A stretch of DNA of 64,000 bases from Komarekiella delphini-convector SJRDD-AB1 (GCF_014831675.1 NZ_VJXY01000004.1:124001-188000); one strand, 5' to 3'. Positions 53,024-61,687 are shown, counted from the stretch's first letter. Made by a program: numbers and translations. The notes: generated by a model not told the origin, from the letters alone.

Positions 53024-54841
53024 ATGAATTATAACCACCGAGATTTTATTACCAAATCTGGTAATAAGATTATCGTTGATGAGGAAAGACTCGACATATT
53101 CTGGTCAGATACTACCCCAATACCTGAATGGCATCCTACAGTAAATATTCCGACCTATGGGGCGCTCAAAACTCTGGTAGTCGATATTGAGACGGCAGGG
53201 ATAAACCCAAGAGAAAATCGGATCTATGCAATTGGCTGCATGAGGGAGATAGGAGAGATTGCCATTTTTATGTATCAAGCCGAAAGCAAAATCCTCCTGG
53301 AGTTTTTCAAACACCTAGAAGCAAGCAAACCAGAAGTAATTTACACCTACAATGGAACAGAATTTGACCTACCGTTTCTCATTACCCGCTGCGAGTTACA
53401 TGGCATTCCTCATCCGTTTAGAATTGCATCTAAGAAGCGTACTATCCGAACTGCTCAAGTACGCGGCGAGCCACTGCAAATTCGAGAGGTATTCATCCGC
53501 AACTGCCTGCACGTAGATATTTTTATCTGCGTTCTCAGGTGGGATTTTGTTGCCAAGGAACTTACTAACGGGCGATCGCTTAAACAGGTGGTACTGGAAA
53601 TGGGATTGCGTAAGCAAGCGCGACTGGTTCTACCCTATGAAGAAATTCTCGCATGCTGGAAAGCCGATTCTGGTAGTAGGGGATGGCAGAAAATCAAGGA
53701 TTACCTTATTTACGACTTGGAAGATACGCAACTCATAGCTAACAGACTTGTACCTTCATACCACTATGAAGCACTGGTTGTACCGGGGATGAACCTCCAG
53801 CAGTTAGCCCTCGCTGGTAACGGCACCAAGTGGAAGCAAATATTCTCGCATCACTACCCAGGATACAAACCCAAGCCCGACCGTAAGTATAAATTTCAAG
53901 GGGGGATAGCCTACTCTATTCCAGGACTATATAAAAAGGTTGGATACATTGATATCAGTTCTATGTACCCCAAAACCATCTTGTCGAAAGGGATTGTCTC
54001 TTGTAAGGATACAAAGCGAATCGGCTTGAGCATCTTGCAATATTTGGTAAATGAGAAATCAAGGTTGGAACAAGTTGCCAGCACCGGAGACATTGTTGCC
54101 AAGGAAAAAAGAGAATCTACCAAAGTTTTAGCTAATTCTCAGTTTGGGTTCTTCGGAACATCGGAACTCACCTTCAACGATATGGAAGCAGCCGCCTTGG
54201 TAACAGCTTACGGTCGGCGCATCCTACAATTCATGATTGAGGTAATCAATCAAGCTGGTGCAATCCCTGTAGAAGTTGATACTGATGGGGTGTTCTTTAC
54301 TCACCCCAACCCAGAAAAAGTGTATGCCACACTTCAGTCTGAATTACCCAAAGGAATAACCGTCAAATTAGAGTTTATTGCCAATGCAATGTTTATTCCG
54401 CAAAGGGGAACTAAGAACTATCTGTTATGGCTAAAAGATAACTGGATTATCCGCAAAGGTAGTTGGAGAAGCCGTTCTCGCTCAAAACTAGAGAAAGAAT
54501 TCCCTGTTGAATATCTAACCTACTTAATCCAAAACCAATCCACAGCAGAGGAATATTTCAGAGATGTAAAATCACAGATTTTATCAGGAAAATACCCGAT
54601 AGAAAAACTCTCCATTACTCGCAAAATTCGTGTTGGGGAAAAAGAACTTCTTAAATTAGGAAAACCTGGTGATGTAGTAATTTACTATTACGGAATCAGA
54701 GGTATTACTAATATCAGCACTAATGAGAGCTATTCACGTCAATACTATCTTGACATTATCGAAAAAAGGCGAGAAGAAATCCTCAAAATAGCCGCTCCTG
54801 AAATACTAGAAGGGAATGAACGTCAGTTATCTCTTTTCTAA
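53024..54841 (+). CDS. Family B DNA polymerase
   Basis: 605 residues from ATG 53024 (ribosome site TTGGAG just before; an in-frame TTG at 53015). Exonuclease motifs DIET (54-57), YNGTEFD (about 111) and YDLED (230-234); polymerase motif A DISSMYP (310-316), motif B KVLANSQFGFFG (about 367-378) and motif C VDTDG (about 418-422; DTDS is more usual). The C-terminus ends RQLSLF (QLSLF at 601-605), a clamp-binding peptide. Smaller than cellular PolB (about 780), near phage size, and lacking an obvious uracil-binding N-terminal domain. Confidence 0.9.
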   Translation: MNYNHRDFITKSGNKIIVDEERLDIFWSDTTPIPEWHPTVNIPTYGALKTLVVDIETAGINPRENRIYAIGCMREIGEIAIFMYQAESKILLEFFKHLEASKPEVIYTYNGTEFDLPFLITRCELHGIPHPFRIASKKRTIRTAQVRGEPLQIREVFIRNCLHVDIFICVLRWDFVAKELTNGRSLKQVVLEMGLRKQARLVLPYEEILACWKADSGSRGWQKIKDYLIYDLEDTQLIANRLVPSYHYEALVVPGMNLQQLALAGNGTKWKQIFSHHYPGYKPKPDRKYKFQGGIAYSIPGLYKKVGYIDISSMYPKTILSKGIVSCKDTKRIGLSILQYLVNEKSRLEQVASTGDIVAKEKRESTKVLANSQFGFFGTSELTFNDMEAAALVTAYGRRILQFMIEVINQAGAIPVEVDTDGVFFTHPNPEKVYATLQSELPKGITVKLEFIANAMFIPQRGTKNYLLWLKDNWIIRKGSWRSRSRSKLEKEFPVEYLTYLIQNQSTAEEYFRDVKSQILSGKYPIEKLSITRKIRVGEKELLKLGKPGDVVIYYYGIRGITNISTNESYSRQYYLDIIEKRREEILKIAAPEILEGNERQLSLF

Positions 54842-55125
54842 ATAAATAAACTTGATATTTAACCTAAGCACTAAAAATAATAAATGTCAAGTCTTTTTTC
54901 AATTCATGAATTCTCAATATATTTGTAAATAATGACAAATACTTACAAGCAAATAGACTTTCATTAGAAAAGTATTTTCAGGCATTTATATTAAACAAAA
55001 AATAGGTCTTCAAAAATTAAAAAGCAGATTAACAAACACAGTGCCAGTCATTAATTAACTGATTAATTTCGTCAATTCAGTGATGTATTAATGGAGATAT
55101 TATTCTTAAATTGGAAAAGTAACTA
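54842..55125. other. Gap without a gene
   Basis: AT-rich DNA with an imperfect inverted repeat (TTAATTAACTGATTAATT near 55055). No open frame with coding look. Confidence 0.3.
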
Positions 55126-55638
55126 ATGAAAAATAAATCCTCATATCGCAAGCCCAGGCTTAATAAAAAACAAAGGGCTTGGGTGAACTCATTCCTCGCA
55201 TCTCATCCTAATGCCAGAGTTAGAAATATCTATGAATTAGATGGCGATCGCGTAGTTGAAATTGAGTGGTGGGAAAATACAAATCCAATAATATTAGACC
55301 CAAAAACCTACATTCAAGGAATTATCAGCTACAAGATACGGGTCAAACTAAGGAAATTTGGCGATGCGAGAAAAACAGCCGAGTTCTCGTACCGGATCAC
55401 CCCGCCACAAAAACGAAGTGCATCATGGCACTTAACAGGTCAACTCTCTCTAGAACTTCCCCAGTGTTACGAAGTTACAGAACCAAACAACCCAGTTATC
55501 GTTAAACCAAAAAGGAGAAATATTAAAACCAAGAAAGTTAAAAAATTTATTCAGCATACTCTTCCTCTATCAGGAATTAGTGCCCAGCTTCATACTATAA
55601 ATATCGAAGATGGTGGTGTTCCTTTATCCGAACAATAA
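55126..55638 (+). CDS. Hypothetical basic protein (170 aa)
   Basis: 170 residues, strongly basic at the start (KNKSSYRKPRLNKKQRAW) and middle (KPKRRNIKTKKVKKF). A small beta-strand part reads VVEIEWWENTNPIILDPKTY and an inner QLSLELP occurs (not at the terminus). It may bind nucleic acid. It lies between the polymerase and clamp-loader genes, so a replication accessory is plausible. Confidence 0.5.
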   Translation: MKNKSSYRKPRLNKKQRAWVNSFLASHPNARVRNIYELDGDRVVEIEWWENTNPIILDPKTYIQGIISYKIRVKLRKFGDARKTAEFSYRITPPQKRSASWHLTGQLSLELPQCYEVTEPNNPVIVKPKRRNIKTKKVKKFIQHTLPLSGISAQLHTINIEDGGVPLSEQ

Positions 55639-55656
55639 CTATTACTAGAAAGCGTA

Positions 55657-55908
55657 TTGCACCTAAATCTAGATACTGGTAAAGAGACTAAACTTCCAGG
55701 AGCTATAGTCAAAATTCTTTCCCATAAAAAAGCTAGTTTAAAGGAATGGGAAACAGCTATTGCGCTATATGAGGTAACTGGTTCTAGTGGAGTAATAGAA
55801 TATCTCCAACAATTAGATTCTTGGCGGAAATATTTGGGTACTCAACCAGTAGAAAATCCTGCTGATAAAGTCTCAAATCAAAAGTCAGTACAGTCAGTAC
55901 AAAATTAA
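55657..55908 (+). CDS. Small hypothetical protein (83 aa)
   Basis: 83 residues from TTG 55657; no ATG fits near this start. A helix-rich protein (SHKKASLKEWETAIALYEVT; GVIEYLQQLDSWRKYLGTQ). Nothing recognised. It may be a subdomain or a separate small protein in the replication block. Confidence 0.4.
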   Translation: MHLNLDTGKETKLPGAIVKILSHKKASLKEWETAIALYEVTGSSGVIEYLQQLDSWRKYLGTQPVENPADKVSNQKSVQSVQN

Positions 55909-55972
55909 GTGTAAGTATTTGCTGATCGCTATATTTTGCTAGCGGCTATATAACAAATACTAAGGATATGAA

Positions 55973-56000
55973 AAGAGTTAATACTAACTCTTATTTTTTT
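55973..56000 (+). terminator. Rho-independent terminator
   Basis: AAGAGTTA (55973-55980) and TAACTCTT (55985-55992), then a T run. The next leader motif starts at 56001. Confidence 0.7.
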
Positions 56001-56042
56001 AAACCACCGCTTACGACTAACGTCTTATAAATAAATGTTTAT
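56001..56042 (+). promoter_or_regulatory. Leader motif copy 9
   Basis: AAACCACCGC (56001-56010), GACTAACGT (56015-56023), with a weak hairpin ATAAA/TTTAT (56027-56042). ATG 56053 is 29 bases after the core. It directly follows a terminator, so it marks the beginning of a transcript. Confidence 0.55.
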
Positions 56043-56052
56043 CTAATCTATC

Positions 56053-57012
56053 ATGACTGTATATCTGTACTACGGCGAAGATAGCTACTTACTCAATCAA
56101 AAAATTGATTATTTAGTGAATCAAAATGTTCATGCGGAATGGAGAGCTTTCAATTACGTTAAGCTATCTGGAAATGAGAAAAATATTGCTGCCAAAGTCT
56201 TTACTGAGGTTATGACCTTGCCCTTTGGAGAAGGTAATAAAATTATTCATACAGACAGCGACTCTCTAATTGGAAGTTTATCAAATGAAGATAATAACCA
56301 AGAACTTGAAAATCACCTTTCCCGAATACCTTCAAGCAACATTCTACTAATTACTGGTAACAAAAAGCCAGATTCGCGCAGGACAGTAGTAAAAACTATC
56401 CTAAAATATGCCCAGCAAGAAGAGTTTCCTCTCGTCCCTAGTTGGGATAAAAAGGGGATAGTTAACTTGATAGGAAAGTATGCAGCTGCTCATCAAGTTA
56501 AACTCACGCCAGATGTCACTGATTACCTAGCTGAAGCAATTGGTAATAATACTGCACGAGCCGATAGCGAATTTGCTAAACTTGCTGTTTATGCAAGCGA
56601 ACAAATAATCTCTATTGAGGAAGTAAAACAGCTCGTTGGCAATCAGAATACTGACTACCTAAAGCTTACTATTGCTATGTTAAGAAACCATCCCAGTTTA
56701 GCAATAGTGCAGGTATCTAAACTAATAGATAATAATGAACACCCGCTCAAAATAGTAGCAACACTTACCTCTATTTTCCGCACTTGGTTCATAACCAAAG
56801 CTGGGGTAGAAACTAAATTATCTGATACTAAGATTGCAGAAATAGCTGAACTGAAAAACCCCAAAAGATTGTATTACCTCAAACAAGAAGTCAAGTTTGT
56901 AGGCGTTCAAAAGCTTAAACACAGTCTTACTTTACTTGTACAACTCGAAGCCGAACTCAAAAGCGGAGTTGACAACCTAACCAGTCGAATTGCTGAAATT
57001 TCTACGATATGA
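56053..57012 (+). CDS. holA: DNA polymerase III delta subunit (HolA)
   Basis: 319 residues. MTVYLYYGEDSYLLNQKIDY opens the delta fold, IPSSNILLITGNKKPDSRRT and KLTPDVTDYLAEAIGNNTAR follow as in HolA, and a helical third domain ends NLTSRIAEISTI. Delta opens the clamp ring in the loader. Its stop overlaps the holB start by 4 bases (ATGA), so the two clamp-loader subunits are translated together. Confidence 0.9.
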   Translation: MTVYLYYGEDSYLLNQKIDYLVNQNVHAEWRAFNYVKLSGNEKNIAAKVFTEVMTLPFGEGNKIIHTDSDSLIGSLSNEDNNQELENHLSRIPSSNILLITGNKKPDSRRTVVKTILKYAQQEEFPLVPSWDKKGIVNLIGKYAAAHQVKLTPDVTDYLAEAIGNNTARADSEFAKLAVYASEQIISIEEVKQLVGNQNTDYLKLTIAMLRNHPSLAIVQVSKLIDNNEHPLKIVATLTSIFRTWFITKAGVETKLSDTKIAEIAELKNPKRLYYLKQEVKFVGVQKLKHSLTLLVQLEAELKSGVDNLTSRIAEISTI

Positions 57013-57884
57013 AAAACAACCCATTTACAGAAATCACCGGACAGCATACCGCCAAACTTCTCCTGACTGAAGCAATCGAACAGAATAAAATTGCTCCTGC
57101 ATACCTATTTAGCAGTCAAGTTGAAGGAGTGGGGAAAGGAAAAACTGCTTTGGCGATCGCAAATGCGATACTCCCAAGAGAGAGTCGTTCCGCGATCGCA
57201 GGAGAAAATAACCATCTAGACATCTTACAAATCAAACCAACCCATCCCGAAAACACCTCCCAGCAGAAAGGTATACCTGCTATTCGAGTAGAACAGGTGC
57301 GCGAGGTAATTGAATTTCTATCAACTAGTGCAGTCAAGACCAAGCAAAAGGTAGTGATTATCCACGAAGCAGATATGCTCAACCCTACCGCCGCCAACAA
57401 ACTTCTCAAGACGCTGGAAGAACCGAAAACTGGAACATTTATCCTGATCTCGTCCTATCCTCAAAAGCTATTACCCACTATCAAGAGTAGGTGTCAAATC
57501 ATACCTTTCCAAAGGTTAACTGATGAGGAGGTTATCTCTGTTCTGAAAGACCAACAAATCGAGGTAACAGAAAAAATACTAGCTATCAGTTCAGGCAGTC
57601 CTGGTCAAGCGATCGCCAACATCACAATGTTAGCTTCCATCTCAAAAGAAATCATAACTCAACTGGAAGTGCCTCCTGACGATATTCTCAACGCACTCAG
57701 TTTGAGTAACTCCATCTCAAGCTGGAATCACGAGACACAATTATGGCTGCTTACCTACCTGCAACACAACTGGTGGCAGAAATTAAAAAGCACTCAATTG
57801 CTAGCTAAATTCACGCAAGCAAGGAAGCAATTGCTGCATCACGTTACTCCTAGAAGCGTTTGGGATAACCTACTTCTGCCATAG
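57009..57884 (+). CDS. holB: DNA polymerase III delta' subunit (HolB)
   Basis: 291 residues. FTEITGQHTAKLLLTEAIEQ, QVEGVGKGKTALA (the delta' P-loop-like loop), VEQVREVIEFLSTSAVKTKQ, VVIIHEADMLNPTAANKLLK and SYPQKLLPTIKSRCQIIPF. It completes the clamp loader with DnaX and delta. Residues about 53-65 (AILPRESRSAIAG) derive from a short repeat similar to the one in dnaX. It overlaps holA by 4 bases. Confidence 0.9.
   Translation: MKNNPFTEITGQHTAKLLLTEAIEQNKIAPAYLFSSQVEGVGKGKTALAIANAILPRESRSAIAGENNHLDILQIKPTHPENTSQQKGIPAIRVEQVREVIEFLSTSAVKTKQKVVIIHEADMLNPTAANKLLKTLEEPKTGTFILISSYPQKLLPTIKSRCQIIPFQRLTDEEVISVLKDQQIEVTEKILAISSGSPGQAIANITMLASISKEIITQLEVPPDDILNALSLSNSISSWNHETQLWLLTYLQHNWWQKLKSTQLLAKFTQARKQLLHHVTPRSVWDNLLLP
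57162..57200 (+). repeat. Short GC-rich repeat inserted in holB
   Basis: AAATGCGATACTCCCAAGAG followed by AGAGTCGTTCCGCGATCGC aligns with 50388-50425 in dnaX with about five mismatches. Both copies run in frame. Confidence 0.6.
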
Positions 57885-57909
57885 CAAAACCCATCCATTA
57901 TCAAAAAGC

Positions 57910-57945
57910 ACTGCCAGTTAGAAGTATTTCTAGCTGGCAGTATTT
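57910..57945 (+). terminator. Stem-loop terminator after holB
   Basis: ACTGCCAG (57910-57917) and CTGGCAGT (57934-57941), followed by TATTTATTTA. The next gene starts 20 bases later, so this could also be a leader hairpin. Confidence 0.5.
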
Positions 57946-57962
57946 ATTTACACATAAGGAAT

Positions 57963-58637
57963 ATGAACCAGCAACAAAGCTTATTCGATGTCGAAGAAAC
58001 CATCCGTAACAGCAAAAGCCAAAAAGCTAGCGAAATTCTTACTCCTAGCACTAGAAAGATACTTCAGTTACTAACCAGCCAAAGGATTAACAAAGTTGTA
58101 ACAGCCAGTCTACTCGATCTAGCAGGAGCAAGTCATGAAATTGTTCAATACATCGTCGGGCCAATTGTGACTCAGCAGAATGGCTGGCAACAGTCAATTC
58201 CGTCCTGGGTAGGAAAAGCGATCGCAGTCGATAGATTAGATACAGCGTTAAAAGAGATAGACAAGGGAGAAGTAGGTAAACTCGCCTCTAGCAGCGAAGT
58301 TGTTGCACTTATGATGCCAATTGCTTTTGAAGTGCCGCTTTCATCTGAATGGACGGATGTTTACCTCTGGGCAAGTTATGATGCCCTCCTAAGGCACAGA
58401 CCTTTTGAGAATTTCAAATACGATAAACTGTGGGAGAAGATCGGTACAACCCCAATTCAGTATGAAAAAATCCGCTCTGATTATGAAACCCTAGCTGCTG
58501 ATATCCGTTCCCGCATAGTCAAACACGCGGCGAAAGAAGGGTGGGGTAAAAGGTCGTCAAATAAGAACAAACACCCTGTTAAAGCAACTACAACTGAAAG
58601 TAATATTCAGATGGAGCAATTATCACTGTTCTCATAA
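57963..58637 (+). CDS. Hypothetical replication-block protein with two clamp-binding-like peptides
   Basis: 224 residues. The N-terminus reads MNQQQSLFDVEE and the C-terminus MEQLSLFS; both resemble clamp-binding peptides (QxxSLF and QLSLF). The centre is helical (IVQYIVGPIVTQQNGWQQSI) with no catalytic motif, and the tail before QLSLF is basic. It directly follows holB and probably acts at the plasmid clamp, perhaps as a bridging or regulatory subunit. Confidence 0.6.
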   Translation: MNQQQSLFDVEETIRNSKSQKASEILTPSTRKILQLLTSQRINKVVTASLLDLAGASHEIVQYIVGPIVTQQNGWQQSIPSWVGKAIAVDRLDTALKEIDKGEVGKLASSSEVVALMMPIAFEVPLSSEWTDVYLWASYDALLRHRPFENFKYDKLWEKIGTTPIQYEKIRSDYETLAADIRSRIVKHAAKEGWGKRSSNKNKHPVKATTTESNIQMEQLSLFS

Positions 58638-59336
58638 CTAATTTTCAGTACTTTTTTCTACACTCTTTTCAAAGTCCTTCCTCTCCTTCTCTGTGAAAGG
58701 AGGGAGTTCTTCTTTATAATAAAAATTACCTAATTTCTGACACTGATTGACATAAATTCGTCTTGCTGAATCACTTGCCCTCAAGTCCTGACGTAAAAGT
58801 AATTTAAACGATTTTTCACGCTCTTTCAATTCCTTCAATGCTACAAGGATTTCTTGTGATACAGCAGGATTTTCATAAGTAGAAGAAAGTTCCTCACTTG
58901 ATGAATAAACCTTTAGTTTATTGCCAGCAGGTTGAGTTAGAAGTCGCTGAGTGTTATACGAACGCCACAAACCCAATTTCTCGCGCCGTAATGACTCAAT
59001 TTCAACTTCACCAACTCGGTCTGGAGTACTGCGCCGCACGTAGACAAAACAACCTTTATCAGCTGCTACAGTCAAATTCACTTTCACGCCATTACCATCA
59101 AAATAGAACAAGTCAATTAAGTCGTTCTCTGCATTAACTTCTCCAAGCTTCTCTTTATTCGATAAATCAGGCAACGCTTCTGGATTTAGCGATGGCATAG
59201 CATTATTAACATTAGCTGGGGATAATGATGGCGTAGGTGAAGAATTCGATTCTATAGCCGAGACTTTATCTTCTTTTTCTGGAGATGAACATCCAATCAG
59301 TAAGAGTAACAATCCTATAAATAAGTATTTATTCAT
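58638..59336 (-). CDS. Lipoprotein
   Basis: 232 residues from ATG 59336 (a TTG would add 10). A clear lipobox LLLIGC (residues 9-14) follows MNKYLFIG, so it is lipid-anchored. After a Ser/Pro-rich linker comes FYFDGNGVKVNLTVAADKGC and a basic RRSTPDRVGEVEIESLRREK, mostly beta. The C-terminus is helical. No family is certain. It converges with the gene ending at 58637 and shares the strand with the upstream gene at 59378. Confidence 0.65.
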   Translation of the reverse strand: MNKYLFIGLLLLLIGCSSPEKEDKVSAIESNSSPTPSLSPANVNNAMPSLNPEALPDLSNKEKLGEVNAENDLIDLFYFDGNGVKVNLTVAADKGCFVYVRRSTPDRVGEVEIESLRREKLGLWRSYNTQRLLTQPAGNKLKVYSSSEELSSTYENPAVSQEILVALKELKEREKSFKLLLRQDLRASDSARRIYVNQCQKLGNFYYKEELPPFTEKERKDFEKSVEKSTEN

Positions 59337-59377
59337 AAGTAAAAATCTATATTTGTAAACCAACAATAAAATATTAG

Positions 59378-60553
59378 TTATTGCTTCCCACTCAACCGAC
59401 CTGTTTGATAAAAATCATACAGGCTAGGGAAAGCTTTTTCTAAAAGCCAGTTGCGCCCAACTTCTGATTCAGGAATATTATAAGCAACCATATAAAAACC
59501 ACTTCTGTAAGCAGCTATACCCAAACAAGCTTGTAAGCTGGATATGGCCCGCGAAGAAGCTGGAATAGCCATCAAATCTTCCAGATGACTGGGATGATAA
59601 TTTTGTTCTACCAGCAGAAAATAAACCAAAGTATGAACCAACCGGGATAAAACAACTGTTCGGTCTTGCCAACGTTCTAAATGAGACTTGATACAGAAGT
59701 AATCAGGTAAATCAGCCGTCTGAGATTCATCAATGAATAAATCACTATGGCTTTCGATAAAACTAGAATCCAGACCTATAAACTGTTTGAGAAAAACAAG
59801 CGTTTTCCCCCAACGTTCGTGTCCCTCAGTTTCAGCAGAAAACGCACCTTCTGAATACTGCGAACCGTACTTCTGTTGGAGTTCGGCAACAGCCTCTTGA
59901 TTGATATCACCCTGCCAATCAGATTCATTAAAAAACTCTTTTAAAATCTCTTGTAAATAGATGGGTGAAAGCTCATTAACATCTGGATATTCATCATCAA
60001 AATCGTCTTCATAAGTATCAATAATAAATTTCTCTAACTCGATTTCTAGCTCTTGCTTTTTATTAACTGGCAGTAATGATTTAGCGTCTTCTAACGATAG
60101 AGGAAAATCTAAATAAGGATGACCTTTGGCTAAGTAAGAATAACCTAAATATACTAAACTTTCAAGCGCGATAGTCCGGGAAAAATACTCATCTTGTGGA
60201 TGCACGCATACTCGGTCTAGTTCCTTATCTACTAGCATCATGGTAATTGCTAGTAGGGCAAACCATGACGCATCGTGCAAACAAGTCGGTAAATCAGCAA
60301 TTAAATCTACTAACTTTAGTTCTAGGATTTCTCCCCAAACGCCTATCCTAGTTGTATTTGAAACATCACAAAAATGCTCTACATCTTCTCCAACAGATGT
60401 TTCTCCTAACCAGGTAAGATTTTCTACCCGTAAAGAAGATGAGTAGTCAGAAGTCAGCTGGTTTTGGCTATCCTCGTCGGACTGTATCCACATTAAAGCC
60501 AAAAGTATCAGCTTACAAATACTTACTCGCTTCAGGAGAAGATATTCAGGCAT
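59378..60553 (-). CDS. Hypothetical protein (391 aa)
   Basis: 391 residues. Residues 1-20 contain a hydrophobic stretch (SICKLILLALMW) that could be a signal anchor. The rest is mixed helical with many acidic residues (IDTYEDDFDDEYPDVNELSP). No domain is recognised. It is 41 bases upstream of the lipoprotein gene on the same strand, so a shared envelope role is possible. The intergenic region to 60791 carries the divergent SSB promoter. Confidence 0.55.
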   Translation of the reverse strand: MPEYLLLKRVSICKLILLALMWIQSDEDSQNQLTSDYSSSLRVENLTWLGETSVGEDVEHFCDVSNTTRIGVWGEILELKLVDLIADLPTCLHDASWFALLAITMMLVDKELDRVCVHPQDEYFSRTIALESLVYLGYSYLAKGHPYLDFPLSLEDAKSLLPVNKKQELEIELEKFIIDTYEDDFDDEYPDVNELSPIYLQEILKEFFNESDWQGDINQEAVAELQQKYGSQYSEGAFSAETEGHERWGKTLVFLKQFIGLDSSFIESHSDLFIDESQTADLPDYFCIKSHLERWQDRTVVLSRLVHTLVYFLLVEQNYHPSHLEDLMAIPASSRAISSLQACLGIAAYRSGFYMVAYNIPESEVGRNWLLEKAFPSLYDFYQTGRLSGKQ

Positions 60554-60743
60554 AAGTCATTACTTATAATTTTTAGATGCATACCACGCTAATTGCGATA
60601 CCACCATAGCACAGAGTAACTTGTCGTTCCCTAGTAAAAACCACAACTTTACGATAAACAAGGACAAAAAATAACTCATAAGTATGAATAAAAAAGAATG
60701 TGGTTTAAATAAAACAACTCGTCAAAATAATAAATCCTGAAAG

Positions 60744-60761
60744 AACTAATGCTGACGCAGC
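60744..60761 (+). promoter_or_regulatory. Leader motif copy 10
   Basis: AGAACTAAT then GCTGACGCA (60751-60759), with GCTG/CAGC forming a short stem. ATG 60791 is 31 bases after the core. Confidence 0.5.
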
Positions 60762-60790
60762 AATAAGAGAAATATATAAATCCTCGCGTT

Positions 60791-61174
60791 ATGAACTATA
60801 TCAACAAAGTCATGCTGGTTGGCAGATGCGGACAAGAACCAGAACTCAAGTATTTCGAGTCTGGCGCAGTTAAGGCTTCAATGTCTATTGCAGTCAGACC
60901 ACCCTACAGAAGTGAACAAGCCCTTTGGTTTGATTTAGTCGCCTGGGGAAATCAAGCAGAAGTGATTGGAAATTACGTTCGTAAAGGAACCCAAATTGCA
61001 ATTACTGGCGAATTTGGATTTGATCGTTGGGCAGATAAAAATTCTGGCACTATGCGGCAAAAACCCGTAATTACAATCAACGCTATTGAATTGTTAGGTT
61101 CACCCCGTAAGGAAGAATCTACATCCACTTCTGCACCAAATGAAACACAGGCTGTAGCTAACGCAAATTTCTAG
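60791..61174 (+). CDS. ssb: Single-stranded DNA-binding protein
   Basis: 127 residues with the OB fold of SSB: MNYINKVMLVGRCGQEPELK, ASMSIAVRPPYRSEQALWFD, LVAWGNQAEVIGNYVRKGTQ. The C-terminus ends VANANF and lacks the acidic DDDIPF tail that normally recruits partners. The next gene product has such a tail, so the two may divide the roles of one SSB. Confidence 0.9.
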   Translation: MNYINKVMLVGRCGQEPELKYFESGAVKASMSIAVRPPYRSEQALWFDLVAWGNQAEVIGNYVRKGTQIAITGEFGFDRWADKNSGTMRQKPVITINAIELLGSPRKEESTSTSAPNETQAVANANF

Positions 61175-61184
61175 GAAATTACAA

Positions 61185-61214
61185 ATCGCCTATGCATTAT
61201 AAATCGTAGGCGAT
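61185..61214 (+). terminator. Hairpin between the SSB genes
   Basis: ATCGCCTA (61185-61192) and TAGGCGAT (61207-61214), perfect, no T run. It may reduce read-through or protect the ssb mRNA. Confidence 0.4.
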
Positions 61215-61247
61215 AAACCATCTAATCAATCTACAAATAAAACGAAC

Positions 61248-61667
61248 ATGATTCATAATACTGCAACTATCAATCTTAAGTCAGTGAACACTACCCACGA
61301 CAAAGAAGGTTCCTTGATTGCCTTTGGGATCGCCGAATTCTACTACCGTTCCAAGGAAGGAGTAGTTGCTGACGAGATGCCATTCCGTTCCAAAGGCGCA
61401 CCCGCTGTCGTTATTAACGAACAAGGGGAAGGCGTACACGGCACAGCAGAAGGATATCTTGATTTGCTAGTTGATAACAGGGGTGATTACAAAGAAAAGA
61501 TTGCCACATTCGTAATCAGAAACTTTATGTCAGCACAACCCATCAACGAACTCACCCAGGTTAGTAAAACCCCTCACTCGCCAGAAACTCCCGATTTTGC
61601 CAAAGAACTACTCGAAGATAACGTTACTTCGACAGATGAAGATTTAGACCAAGAACCTCCGTTCTAG
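61248..61667 (+). CDS. SSB-like protein with acidic C-terminal tail
   Basis: 139 residues. The N-terminal 90 could be a beta-barrel (INLKSVNTTHDKEGSLIAFG; GTAEGYLDLLVDNRGDYKEK). The C-terminus DEDLDQEPPF is typical of SSB tails that bind replication partners. It may supply the protein-binding tail missing from the SSB at 60791. The fold is inferred; the tail is plain. Confidence 0.6.
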   Translation: MIHNTATINLKSVNTTHDKEGSLIAFGIAEFYYRSKEGVVADEMPFRSKGAPAVVINEQGEGVHGTAEGYLDLLVDNRGDYKEKIATFVIRNFMSAQPINELTQVSKTPHSPETPDFAKELLEDNVTSTDEDLDQEPPF

Positions 61668-61687
61668 ATCCACTTAACTGAATAAAT

